Source: Galeruca laticollis
Taxonomy: Eukaryota > Arthropoda > Insecta > Coleoptera > Chrysomelidae
Length of the DNA: 64,000 nucleotides
Direction: 5' to 3'
Assembly (NCBI GenBank): GCA_963921935.1
Contig: OY998175.1
Span: 179,277,262-179,341,261, forward strand
Both the position numbers and the translations under genes were made by a program. Each line of letters begins with the position of its first letter. Positions within the stretch are counted from its first letter, which is position 1. The notes beneath the pieces are model-generated. The model worked only from the letters and a program-made list of their open reading frames with translations. It had not been told where the DNA came from and did no database searches. This document shows, one piece after another, positions 1 to 9,218 of the stretch.

Positions 1-977
1 CCATTTTCAATGTCAACCAAATCTGGTGTATCCAACTCTATGCTAACATTATTATTTACAATATTAGACTGTTTTGCAAAATAACCGTTTGTAGACTCAT
101 AAAACTTACCAACTTGGACAATTTGATCAAGATGCCTTCGCCACTGTACATTTTGTTCAAGCATAGGTTTACAGAGATATGTTTCAAGCCCCAATTTTTT
201 TACAACTACAGCTTTTGTCCAGGTTGGTTTGTTTGGGTTATAGCGATAGTCTCTAACATAAACAATCTCCCCTTCTTGTAAATTTATAAAACGATTACCT
301 TGGTGGTACTTCATTTGTTTTTGTTTTGCTTTGTCAACAACTGATTTATTTAAAAAATCAAATCTAGTTTTAATTTTTCTCGAAAACATTAATTTAGAAG
401 GAGTTTCATTAGTCACACAATGTGGAGTATTTCGGTAAGAAAATAGGTACTTACTAATCAAGGTCGATAATTCATCTGAATCCGTTGTTGCATCTGCTAA
501 CATTTTACTTAAAGCTTGTTTAAATGACTTAACACTATTTTCAGCGGCTCCATTAGTTGAAGGATGATAAGGCACAGATGTTAAATGCACTATGCCATTA
601 TTTTTGCAGAATGTTTCAAATTCTGCGGACACAAAAGATAAGCCATTATCGGAAACTATTACATTGGGTAACCCATATCGGGCAAAACATTCCCTTAATT
701 TATTTAATGTAGTACGAGTATCTATTCTAGGCATCTCATATACTTCAGGCCACTTCGAAAATGCATCCGTAATTATTAAAAAAGACTTTCCTTTAAATGG
801 ACCTAAAAAATCAATATGTATGCGATCAAAAACGTATTTTCCCGTTTCAAATGGAATTAAGATTGATTTATTGGGAGTTTTCGAATGTGTCATTCACGCA
901 TTACAACTTTTTACATAGTTCTCAATGTCTGCATCTAAATTTGGCCACCAGAAGTATTGTCTAGCTAGAGCCTTCAT
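1..977 (-). pseudogene. Integrase region of the mag-like element, interrupted by stops
   Basis: Reading on in the same frame past the TGA at 978-980 gives the cysteine half of the HHCC zinc domain, then a second TGA at 894-896, then an integrase core that is still open to the window edge. Within the core a catalytic-type D region, a second D in an SDNG context and a glutamate in an AAEN context can be seen, so a DDE integrase is recognisable. Both stops are in the same frame with no indel between them, which fits simple nonsense mutation. The C-terminal chromatin-targeting part lies outside the window. Confidence 0.75.
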
Positions 978-3512
978 TCAGACCACACCATTGTGTGAAC
1001 CATGTATTTCATCTAATAGTTGATTCCTAAATTTTGTAGGAATCAAAACCCTGTAACCCCACATCAATATGTTATTTTCTATACTTATTTCTAAAGACCT
1101 CCTGAAGTATGGTTTTATTTCTTCAGTTACTACTTCGGCCCAGCCTTCCCTGGCATATAAAAAAACTTTACTCAAAATGGGGTCTGTTCTAATCTCTTTT
1201 CTAATAAGATCCGCTGAAATTGGAATTTGATCAATTAAAAAATTTAAATAATCATAATCCCCTTCTATGCTTTTAGTTGAACTTACTGGCATTCTAGATA
1301 ATCCATCGGCTCCCCCATTATCTGTCCCTCTAATAGATTGAAATGTGTAACTAAACCCACTCAAAAATAAGGCCCATCTCTGCAATCGACCTGCTGCCAT
1401 TTGTGGAATACCCTTGTTCTCCCCAAAGAGTGCCTTTAAGGGCAAGTGGTCTGAGCACAAAATAAACCTGTTACCCATCAAGTATTGGTAAAACTTCCTC
1501 ACTCCCCAATATATAGCCAAGGCCTCTTTATGAATAACTGAATATCCTAATTCCGACTTATTTAAAACACGTGATGCAAAGCTGATTGGCTTTTCGGTGC
1601 CATCAGGATATACATGTAATAATACTGCCCCTACTCCCACTTTCGAAGCATCACAACTTAATTTAATAGGAATGGATGGATTAAAATGAGCTAGATTTTG
1701 TTCCGATAACATGATTTTTTTAGAATCTACGAAAGCCCTCTCACAATCTTTTGACCATATAAATTCTACATCTTTTCTTAATAGTTTATATAAGGGTTCT
1801 AAAATTGTTAATAATTTTGGCACAAACTTACCATAATAGTTAATCATACCTATATATGCCTTTACTTGACTAACATCTGATGGTCTTGGACACTCATTAA
1901 TTGCTCTTGTTTTTTCTGGATCCTTATGTAATCCCGTTTTGTTTATAATATGGCCCAAATACTTTATTTCAGGTTGAAAGAACATACATTTTTTTAAATT
2001 TAACTGAAACCCTGCCTTTGACAATCTATCGAAAACTCTTTCCAAGTTTTTTAAATGTTCTACTTCATTCCCTCCTGTAACGACAATGTCGTCCATAAAG
2101 TTTATAACCCCATTTAGACCCTGTAATACTTGTTCAACTGTTTTCTGAAATATTGCACAAGCAGGTTTTGTACCATATGGAAGGCGATTACATTGGTAAA
2201 TTCCTCTATGTGTACTCCAACTTAATAATTTTTTGGTAGTATCAGTTAGTTCAATTTGGTTGTATGCATTAGAGAAATCTAACTTACTATAACATTGTCC
2301 CCCTTCCAACGCTGCAAACAGTTCCTCGATGCGAGGCAGAGGGTGCCTCACATCCTGTAAATATTTATTTACTGTAGTTTTGTAGTCTGCACATAACCTT
2401 AACTTACGCTGGCCTTCAACATCCTTTACAACTGGAACTAATGGGGTACCCCACTGTGATGTTTCTACCAATGAAATTACTTTTAATTTTTCCAACTCAT
2501 CCAGTTCCTTATTTATTGAGTCTCTAAATAAAAAGGGAATTGGACGAGGCTTGCAAAAGATCGGCTTAGTTCCTGGGTCAACTTTTAACTCAACCTTCTC
2601 ATACTTATAAAGCCCCAACTTTTTTTCAAATAAACTTTCATATTTCTTTAAAATCTCCTGTAAACTCCCATTATTGCTATTTTCGGACAGATTATTTATG
2701 TTAGAGATAATACCCTGTATATTAAAATTAAAAAGTTTCATTAGATCCCTACCTACTAATGGAATAGAGCCATTCTTTATAACTACTAATCTACAATTTT
2801 CTATGCACAAATCTTTATACTTAATTTTAACATAAATTTCACCTTCAGGTGTAATGATACTGCCATCATATGTCTTTAAACGTACTCTAGTTTGTAATAA
2901 TTTTGAATTATTTTGGAATAATTCCCTATATAGATTGTCAGGAATGACAGATATTCCTGCTCCAGAATCGAGTTCAAATGTCACTACCCTATCATTTACA
3001 GACATTTCAACTTTGACCGGTTTAACAATATTGTTTTCAGATATAAAATACATTTCGATAAAATCTAGTTGACTTTCTGCCATGTCCGGTTCTACATAAT
3101 GATTGGACACATCATTTTTGAAAAAACAAACTTTAGCAAGATGACCTACCTTCTTACAATTGTTACATTTAAAAGTTTTATATTTACAAGTACTAAAATT
3201 ATGATTTGTCTCACCACAGCTGTTACATTTGGCTTCTTTTTTGTTGTTGACTGAACTTGAGCTGGCTCCATTTTTCTCTTTTCTGTCCACTTGTGAATAT
3301 TTGGGTTTGATGCTCAGTTTGTGGATTGGTGCATAAGATATGACTATGGTGGCTTCTTTATTTAGTGCTACCTCTACTATATCATTTAAGTCTTTCGTAT
3401 GATCTTCCTCCGGTTGGAGTAGGGCTCTTGGGTCTAGCATACTTCCATACCTGATAAAAAATTTTTTTTCACGGGAATGTATTGATGGATGATTACCTTT
3501 CATTTTAACCAA
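978..3512 (-). CDS. Gag nucleocapsid-protease-RT-RNase H polyprotein of mag-like Gypsy element
   Basis: This 844-residue frame encodes two CCHC zinc knuckles (C96-C99-H104-C109 and C116-C119-H124-C129), a retropepsin with DSG at 182-184 and a GRD motif near 254-256, and a reverse transcriptase with the catalytic box FMDD at about 472-475. RNase H follows, starting at an SCDAS motif near residue 608, and the frame ends in the histidine half of the integrase zinc domain. It would copy element RNA into DNA inside cytoplasmic particles. The start is doubtful: the first ~30 residues are encoded by a tandem-repeat unit, and the usual capsid domain of about 200 residues is absent. The frame ends at a TGA (978-980) inside integrase, so no full Pol is made. 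Confidence 0.85.
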   Translation of the reverse strand: MVKMKGNHPSIHSREKKFFIRYGSMLDPRALLQPEEDHTKDLNDIVEVALNKEATIVISYAPIHKLSIKPKYSQVDRKEKNGASSSSVNNKKEAKCNSCGETNHNFSTCKYKTFKCNNCKKVGHLAKVCFFKNDVSNHYVEPDMAESQLDFIEMYFISENNIVKPVKVEMSVNDRVVTFELDSGAGISVIPDNLYRELFQNNSKLLQTRVRLKTYDGSIITPEGEIYVKIKYKDLCIENCRLVVIKNGSIPLVGRDLMKLFNFNIQGIISNINNLSENSNNGSLQEILKKYESLFEKKLGLYKYEKVELKVDPGTKPIFCKPRPIPFLFRDSINKELDELEKLKVISLVETSQWGTPLVPVVKDVEGQRKLRLCADYKTTVNKYLQDVRHPLPRIEELFAALEGGQCYSKLDFSNAYNQIELTDTTKKLLSWSTHRGIYQCNRLPYGTKPACAIFQKTVEQVLQGLNGVINFMDDIVVTGGNEVEHLKNLERVFDRLSKAGFQLNLKKCMFFQPEIKYLGHIINKTGLHKDPEKTRAINECPRPSDVSQVKAYIGMINYYGKFVPKLLTILEPLYKLLRKDVEFIWSKDCERAFVDSKKIMLSEQNLAHFNPSIPIKLSCDASKVGVGAVLLHVYPDGTEKPISFASRVLNKSELGYSVIHKEALAIYWGVRKFYQYLMGNRFILCSDHLPLKALFGENKGIPQMAAGRLQRWALFLSGFSYTFQSIRGTDNGGADGLSRMPVSSTKSIEGDYDYLNFLIDQIPISADLIRKEIRTDPILSKVFLYAREGWAEVVTEEIKPYFRRSLEISIENNILMWGYRVLIPTKFRNQLLDEIHGSHNGVV

Positions 3513-4418
3513 AATCAGTCATCCCCCACCCACCCCCTAAGGGCGGGGGTGGGGGTGACTTTGTAAAATAGTCGTAAAAATAAATTTTTGAATTCGGAAT
3601 CAAATTCTACGTAATGTTTTACGTATACACCCAAAATTTCATTTTGATAACTTGTTTTTTTATAAAGTTATGCGAAAAAAATGTTATCAAAAATTTGATT
3701 ATTCGATGGTGTACAGCTCTCGGGTCTAGCATACTTCCATACCTGACAAATTTTTTTTTTCACGGGAATGTATTAATGGATGATTACCTTTCATTTTAAC
3801 CTAAATCAGTCATCCCCCACCCACCCCCTAAGGGCGGGGGTGGGGGTGACTTTGTAAAATAGTAGTAAAAATAAATTTTTGAATTCGGAATCAAATTCTA
3901 CGTAATTTTTTACGTATACACCCCAAATTTCATTTTGATAACTTGTTTTTTTATAAAGTTATGCGGAAAAAATGTTATCAAAAAATTGATTATTCAGTGG
4001 TGTAGAGCTCTCGGGTCTAGCATACTTCCATATTTGATAGAAAAAAACTTTTCGCGGGAATGTATTGATGGATGATTACCTTTCATTTTAACCTAAATCA
4101 GTCATCCCCCACCCACCCCCTAAGGGCGGGGGTGGGGGTGACTTTGTAAAATAGAAGTAAAAATAAATTTTTGAATTCGGAATCAAATTCTACGTAGTTT
4201 TTTACGTATACACCCCAAATTTCATTTTGATAACTTGTTTTTTTATAAAGTTATGCGGAAAAAAATGTTATCAAAAAATTGATTATTCAGTGGTGTAGAG
4301 CTCTCCGGTCTAGCATACTTCCATATTTGATAGAAAAAAACTTTTCGCGGGAATGTATTGATGGATGATTACCTTTCATTTTAACCTAAATCAGTCATCC
4401 CCCACCCACCCCCTAAGG
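3424..4418. repeat. Tandem array of ~292 bp units with GC-rich hairpin
   Basis: Units begin at about 3424, 3716, 4007 and 4300 (spacing 292, 291, 293); the fourth is cut off near 4418. Each unit carries a C-run/G-run inverted repeat around a CTAAGGG core that could form a strong hairpin or quadruplex, an EcoRI-like GAATTC, and a TACGTA-containing stretch. The first unit overlaps the start of the mag-like gag-pol frame, so a short piece of element sequence is repeated within every unit or the repeat supplied the start of the frame. No protein is encoded. Confidence 0.85.
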
Positions 4419-6165
4419 GGTGATGACTTGAGAAAAATTTCAAATTTAAGATAAAATTATGAAAATTTAGGGCCGTACATAAAAAAATTCAAGGAAACCG
4501 ATGACGTCGTTGGAATTTCATTTTTTTTGAAATTTTGACAAAGTCCATACGTGAGAAAAATTTCAAGTATAAGATAAAATTATGAAAATTTAGGGCCGTA
4601 CATAAAAAAAACTCAAGGAAACCGATGACGTCGTTGGAATTTCATTTTTTCCAAAAATAAGGGTAGCCACCCCCCAAAAAAACCGCCCCCGAAAGGGAAT
4701 TTTTTATTTTGTGTATTTTTTTGAGATTTCACGCATCGTATATGCCCAATACCAAAAATGGAGTCTCCATGTCTTCCCGTTTCTTATATAAACGAGGGAC
4801 CCAAGATCTAGAATCGTCGCGTTTTCTTTGAAATTTTGACAAAGTCCATACGTGAGAAAAATTTCAAGTATAAGATAAAATTATGAAAATTTAGGGCCGT
4901 ACATAAAAAAATTCAAGGAAACCGATGACGTCGTTGGAATTTCATTTTTTTCAAAAATTTCTTATTTTGTGTATTTTTTTGAGATTTCACGCATCGTATA
5001 TGCCCTATCCCGAAAATGAAGTTTCCATGTCTTCCCGTTTCTTATATAAACGAGGGACCCAAGACATGGATACCTCATTTTCGAGATAGGGCATATACGA
5101 TGCGTGAAATCTCAAAAAAATACACAAAATAAAAAATTCCCTTTCGGGGGCGGTTTTTTTGGGGGGTGGCTACCCTTATTTTTGGAAAAAATGAAATTCC
5201 AACGACGTCATCGGTTTCCTTGAATTTTTTTATGTACGGCCCTAAATTATCATAATTTTATCTTATACTTGAAATTTTTCTCACGTATGGACTTTGTCAA
5301 AATTTCAAAGAAAACGCGACGATTCTAGATCTTGGGTCCCTCGTTTATATAAGAAACGAGAAGACATGGAGACTTCATTTTCGGTATTGGGCATATACGA
5401 TGCGTGAAATCTCAAAAAAATACACAAAATAAAAAATTCCCTTTCGGGGGCGGTTTTTTTGGGGGGTGGCTACCCTTATTTTTGGAAAAAATGAAATTCC
5501 AACGACGTCATCGGTTTCCTTGAATTTTTTTATGTACGGCCCTAAATTTTCATAATTTTATCTTATACTTGAAATTTTTCTCACGTATGGACTTGTCAAA
5601 ATTTCAAAGAAAACGCGACGATTCTAGATCTTGGGTCCCTGGTTTCTATAAGAAACGGGAAGACATGGAGACTTCATTTTCGGTATTGGGCATATACGAT
5701 GCGTGAAATCTCAAAAAAATACACAAAATAAAAAATTCCCTTTCGGGGGCGGTTTTTTTGGGGGGTGGCTACCCTTATTTTTGGAAAAAATGAAATTCCA
5801 ACGACGTCATCGGTTTCCTTGAATTTTTTTATGTACGGCCCTAAATTATCATAATTTTATCTTATACTTGAAATTTTTCTCACGTATGGACTTTGTCAAA
5901 ATTTCAAAGAAAACGCGACGATTCTAGATCTTGGGTCCCTCGTTTATATAAGAAACGGGAAGACATGGAGACTTCATTATCGGTATTGGGCATATACGAT
6001 GCGTGAAATCTCAAAAAATACACAAAATAAAAAATTCCCTTTCGGGGGCGGTTTTTTTGGGGGGTGGCTACCCTTATTTTTGGAAAAAATGAAATTCCAA
6101 CGACGTCATCGGTTTCCTTGAATTTTTTTATGTACGGCCCTAAATTTTCATAATTTTATCGATCA
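4419..6165. repeat. Head-to-head array of a second ~300 bp repeat family
   Basis: About two units in one orientation (4419 to about 5055) face nearly four units in the opposite orientation (about 5060-6165). In the right half the period is about 300-301 bp, with matching blocks near 5384, 5684 and 5985. Landmarks in each unit are a GACGTC-containing block, a G/C homopolymer block and a GCATATACGATGCG block. The inversion centre at about 5045-5070 has ~44-base arms around a loop of about 27 bases, and extended arms exceed 600 bp. Copies are very similar, which points to recent amplification or conversion. No coding potential is seen. Confidence 0.85.
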
Positions 6166-6176
6166 AGGTTATTTTC

Positions 6177-6179
6177 TAA

Positions 6180-6230
<51 letters not shown>
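6177..6230. repeat. (TA)n microsatellite, left
   Basis: An uninterrupted run of alternating T and A lies directly before the first bases of the LTR element. A second (TA)n tract lies directly after the 3' LTR at 16803, so the LTR element probably inserted into one tract. Any short target duplication would be invisible in this sequence. Confidence 0.95.
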
Positions 6231-6239
<9 letters not shown>

Positions 6240-7216
6240 GAAAAAATAATGCTACACCCTGTATATCAAATAATGAAGAATTAAGATGCATAGTAGATAA
6301 TGCAACTTATTTTGTAAATAGTAGATTTAAGAAATTTTGCAATGAAAATCAAATACTTGTAAAAACAATTAGTATCAGACATCCACCTGCAAACCCCTCA
6401 GAAAGATACATCAGAGAAGTAATAAAATTCCTAAGAATAGCTTTGAAAGACCAGACTCATGAAAATTGGGAGAATCATATTGAGGAAATTCAGAACTACA
6501 TAAACAATGTACCTAACACTATCACCATGGAAAGTCCAGTATATTTAATGAAAAAATTGATACCTGAAAGGAAATGGGAGAGAGAAACCAATAAAAATTA
6601 TGAAGAGGTTTTGGAAAAAGTCAACAAAAATTTACAGAATAATGCCAATAAATATTTAAGTAGAATGAACAAGAAGAAGAAAGTAAAGACGACGTTTCAA
6701 AAAGGAGATTTAGTAGTAGTACGTGCTCTAAGAGTATCAGACAGAAACAGGAGAACATGTGCTAAGCTAAAACTACCTTTCGAAGGGCCATACATTGTAG
6801 AAAATGAAGATGGAGTGAACAGTTATGTGTTAAAATACACAGACGGAGAAAGGACTAGAGGTATATTTAATATACATGATTTATATAAATATCACCATAC
6901 ATAAAAAAAAAATGGAATGAACGTTTCCATAATGAAAGTCTCCATGAATAATCATGTTGTACATAAATTGATACAAAAGTAAATTAAAAATTTGTATACA
7001 TTTAATTATGGTATTGTAAATAGAATTAAAACTAACTGAAGAGGATACTGCAACACAGGATTCCAAAATCATCTTTGTAACAGCAACCGGAAATAAAAAG
7101 AAATGTATTATTAGTAAAATAGAAAGACAATCCTAGAATATAGTACTTGAAGTAAAATTTGCGTTCATAAAATTTTTCTTAGAATAAAAAATTTGATAAA
7201 CGCAAAATTTAGGGGA
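6231..7216 (+). mobile_element. Deleted tandem copy of the long-LTR Gypsy element
   Basis: Bases 6231-6287 match the first ~57 bases of the LTR at 7217 with one difference near the tip. They then jump at a shared AAGAT into integrase sequence matching 13960 onward. From there the copy agrees with the full element through the end of pol and the short 3' leader up to the LTR at 7217. The 153-residue open frame at 6443-6904 is thus the C-terminal part of integrase with its GPY/F motif. The structure is LTR stub, deleted internal region, then the shared LTR. Confidence 0.85.
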
Positions 7217-9123
7217 TGTTATTGTGAAAAAATAATGCTACACCCTGTATATCAAATAATGAAGAATTAAGATTATGTATTGTAATCTAAAAGAATTTTT
7301 TTTAAGTCAAAAATTTTTTTTTAAACATTTGAATGGAGAAAATCTGTACGATCCACTATTCGATAGAGAAGACATACAGAAAGGACAGACTGTATAATGT
7401 AGGGATAATTGCGAATGGGTGTGATAAACAATTTATATGAAATAAATTACCTAACGAAACTTTTATCAAAGAGATCAAGTATCAAAATTTGTTCATAATA
7501 AGAAACTAAATGCTTTATTCTGTAAAGTCAAGCTAATCTCGTAATATTTGTTGATTAAGACATTAAAATGAGATAGTGTAGATGTTTAGACATAACAGAG
7601 CAGGAAAATATAAAATAATGTGAATTTCAGAGAACATGACTTATAAAGAAAACGAATTTTCATTTTGCATACATATTTAAAGGTAACAGCTGTCATCTAT
7701 TAAAACATTATGAATATTCATTTGACATACATACTTAGAGGTTAGGAAATGTCATTTTAACAATACTAAGAAATATTATTGAATGAAAATAATATAGGAA
7801 GTCTAAGCAATTAAAAACCTTAGAATATAATATCATGATATAATGGATGAACATTCCACTGGTTGAAATGAAGAATTTGAGTTATAAAATAAATAGTCAA
7901 ATTTGATTGGTTAATAAACATTTAAAAAAGATCACATCGGCGACAACTGTGTTGCTAACGAAAAAAAAATCAGAATGTGAAAAAGTTGTTGATTATGGGG
8001 GCTATTGACTAGTAGGTTTTCTTTTTGGGAAGAGATTTTTGGAGCAGCAAAATTTTTTGGTAAAGTAAATCAATTGAAATCATTTGGAAGACAAAATTTG
8101 ACCATAGAATTTAAAACAAATACATTATACTTACAAGAGATATATCAGTGTAAGTAGTTTAGTTTATATTAATAATTAAAAAAAGGAATTGTTGAATGTT
8201 GTAAAACACTAATCATGGATTTTATTTTATAATATGGTGTCTTGTGTCTGGTGGAAGTAAATTAGCCACAATAGTTTTCGAAAAACATTGAATAGTGGAA
8301 TTTGTGTGAGCTGTTTGGACTTTGAAAGAAATACAGCATCGATTCCTGTTCTGGTAGAAGCAGAATGCCAACAGGGAGGTTTTCCAGGAGGAGAATCTGG
8401 AACAAATAAAGGTGAACAAACAGAAATCGTGAAGTAAATAAGGTAGTACAAGTTAATTTATTAATGTATTAAGAGGTCAAGCGTACTTACTAATTTGTAA
8501 AAAAAAAAAAACTAAAATTTTGTGATGCATAGACGCTGTTAAGAGTGTATTTCGTCGTTTTCTGAAAGTCAAATGTTTATGAAATTATATAACTGTATTT
8601 TAATATTATAATAATATCTCACCAGAGTGCGTGTGATTTGTATGAAAGAGTCATCCTTTTAGATAGTTGATTTTCTTTAAAAAAAAAACACTTGTAAAAG
8701 TGTAGTGTATTTATTTTCATTAAATTAAATATTGTTTTTCCTTTTGAAGAATTTTTTTTTAAATTACTTGAGTTAATCATTTCATCTGGTGACTTGTGCA
8801 CCATATACTTACCACAGGCAGAAGCTCTGAATGAAATCGATTGAACTATGCAGATATTTTTTAAGTAGGACAGGACCGTATTTAATTTGAAATCATTAAA
8901 AAAGTAACATATTCTGATTAACAAATTTATTTTTAAAAATATAAAGCATTTATTAACTTTGGCGCTAACATATATAAAATTATAAAATCATTTTATTTAA
9001 AATACTTGAACTCTACCCTGAGATGAGAAGTTTTCATGTTGGTTAAATAAACTGTTTATCATACATATTAAATCCACAACATACCGGGCAAATTAAATTC
9101 CCATATAAAATAAACTATAATAA
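7217..9123 (+). repeat. 5' LTR of the long-LTR Gypsy element
   Basis: Begins TGTTATTGTG just after a GGGGA tract and ends close to ACTATAATAA, just ahead of the primer-binding site. The terminus lacks the usual CA, so the last base is uncertain by two or three positions. It matches 14894-16802 almost perfectly. Short open frames inside it are duplicated in the other LTR and have no coding features. This LTR also serves as the 3' LTR of the deleted copy to its left. Confidence 0.9.
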
Positions 9124-9126
9124 AAA

Positions 9127-9145
9127 TGGCGCCCAACGTGGGGCT
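9127..9145 (+). other. Primer-binding site, tRNA-Lys(CUU) type
   Basis: The 19 bases starting TGGCGCCCAACG are, from my knowledge of insect tRNAs, a perfect complement to the 3' end of tRNA-Lys(CUU) including CCA. The site lies a few bases after the LTR, as expected for minus-strand DNA priming. Confidence 0.85.
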
Positions 9146-9218
9146 AATATAGAAATTTAGTAAATAATAATAAAAAGCATTGAAATAAGTTTTTTTTTAC
9201 TGTATTAAAAGATTTTAA

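Larger units (their letters stand above)
1..3512 (-). mobile_element. mag-like Ty3/Gypsy retrotransposon, partial
   Basis: On the minus strand the order is zinc knuckles, aspartic protease, reverse transcriptase, RNase H and then integrase, which is the Ty3/Gypsy order. The protease region and single-frame gag-pol resemble the mag clade (K02A2.6-like proteins), a family-level inference. The integrase part runs off the left edge, so the 3' LTR is not seen. At the 5' side the capsid half of Gag is missing and the frame begins inside a tandem repeat, so this copy is truncated or rearranged. No LTR lies within the window. Two in-frame stops in the integrase mark it as a dead copy. Confidence 0.85.

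Noticed and set aside
3424..6165. CRISPR-like spaced repeats
   Set aside because: Units are contiguous ~300 bp tandem repeats without unique spacers, in eukaryotic DNA.
8222..8924. Several 65-101 residue frames inside the 5' LTR, repeated in the 3' LTR
   Set aside because: They differ with poly-A length between the LTRs and show no domain; treated as chance frames in LTR DNA.
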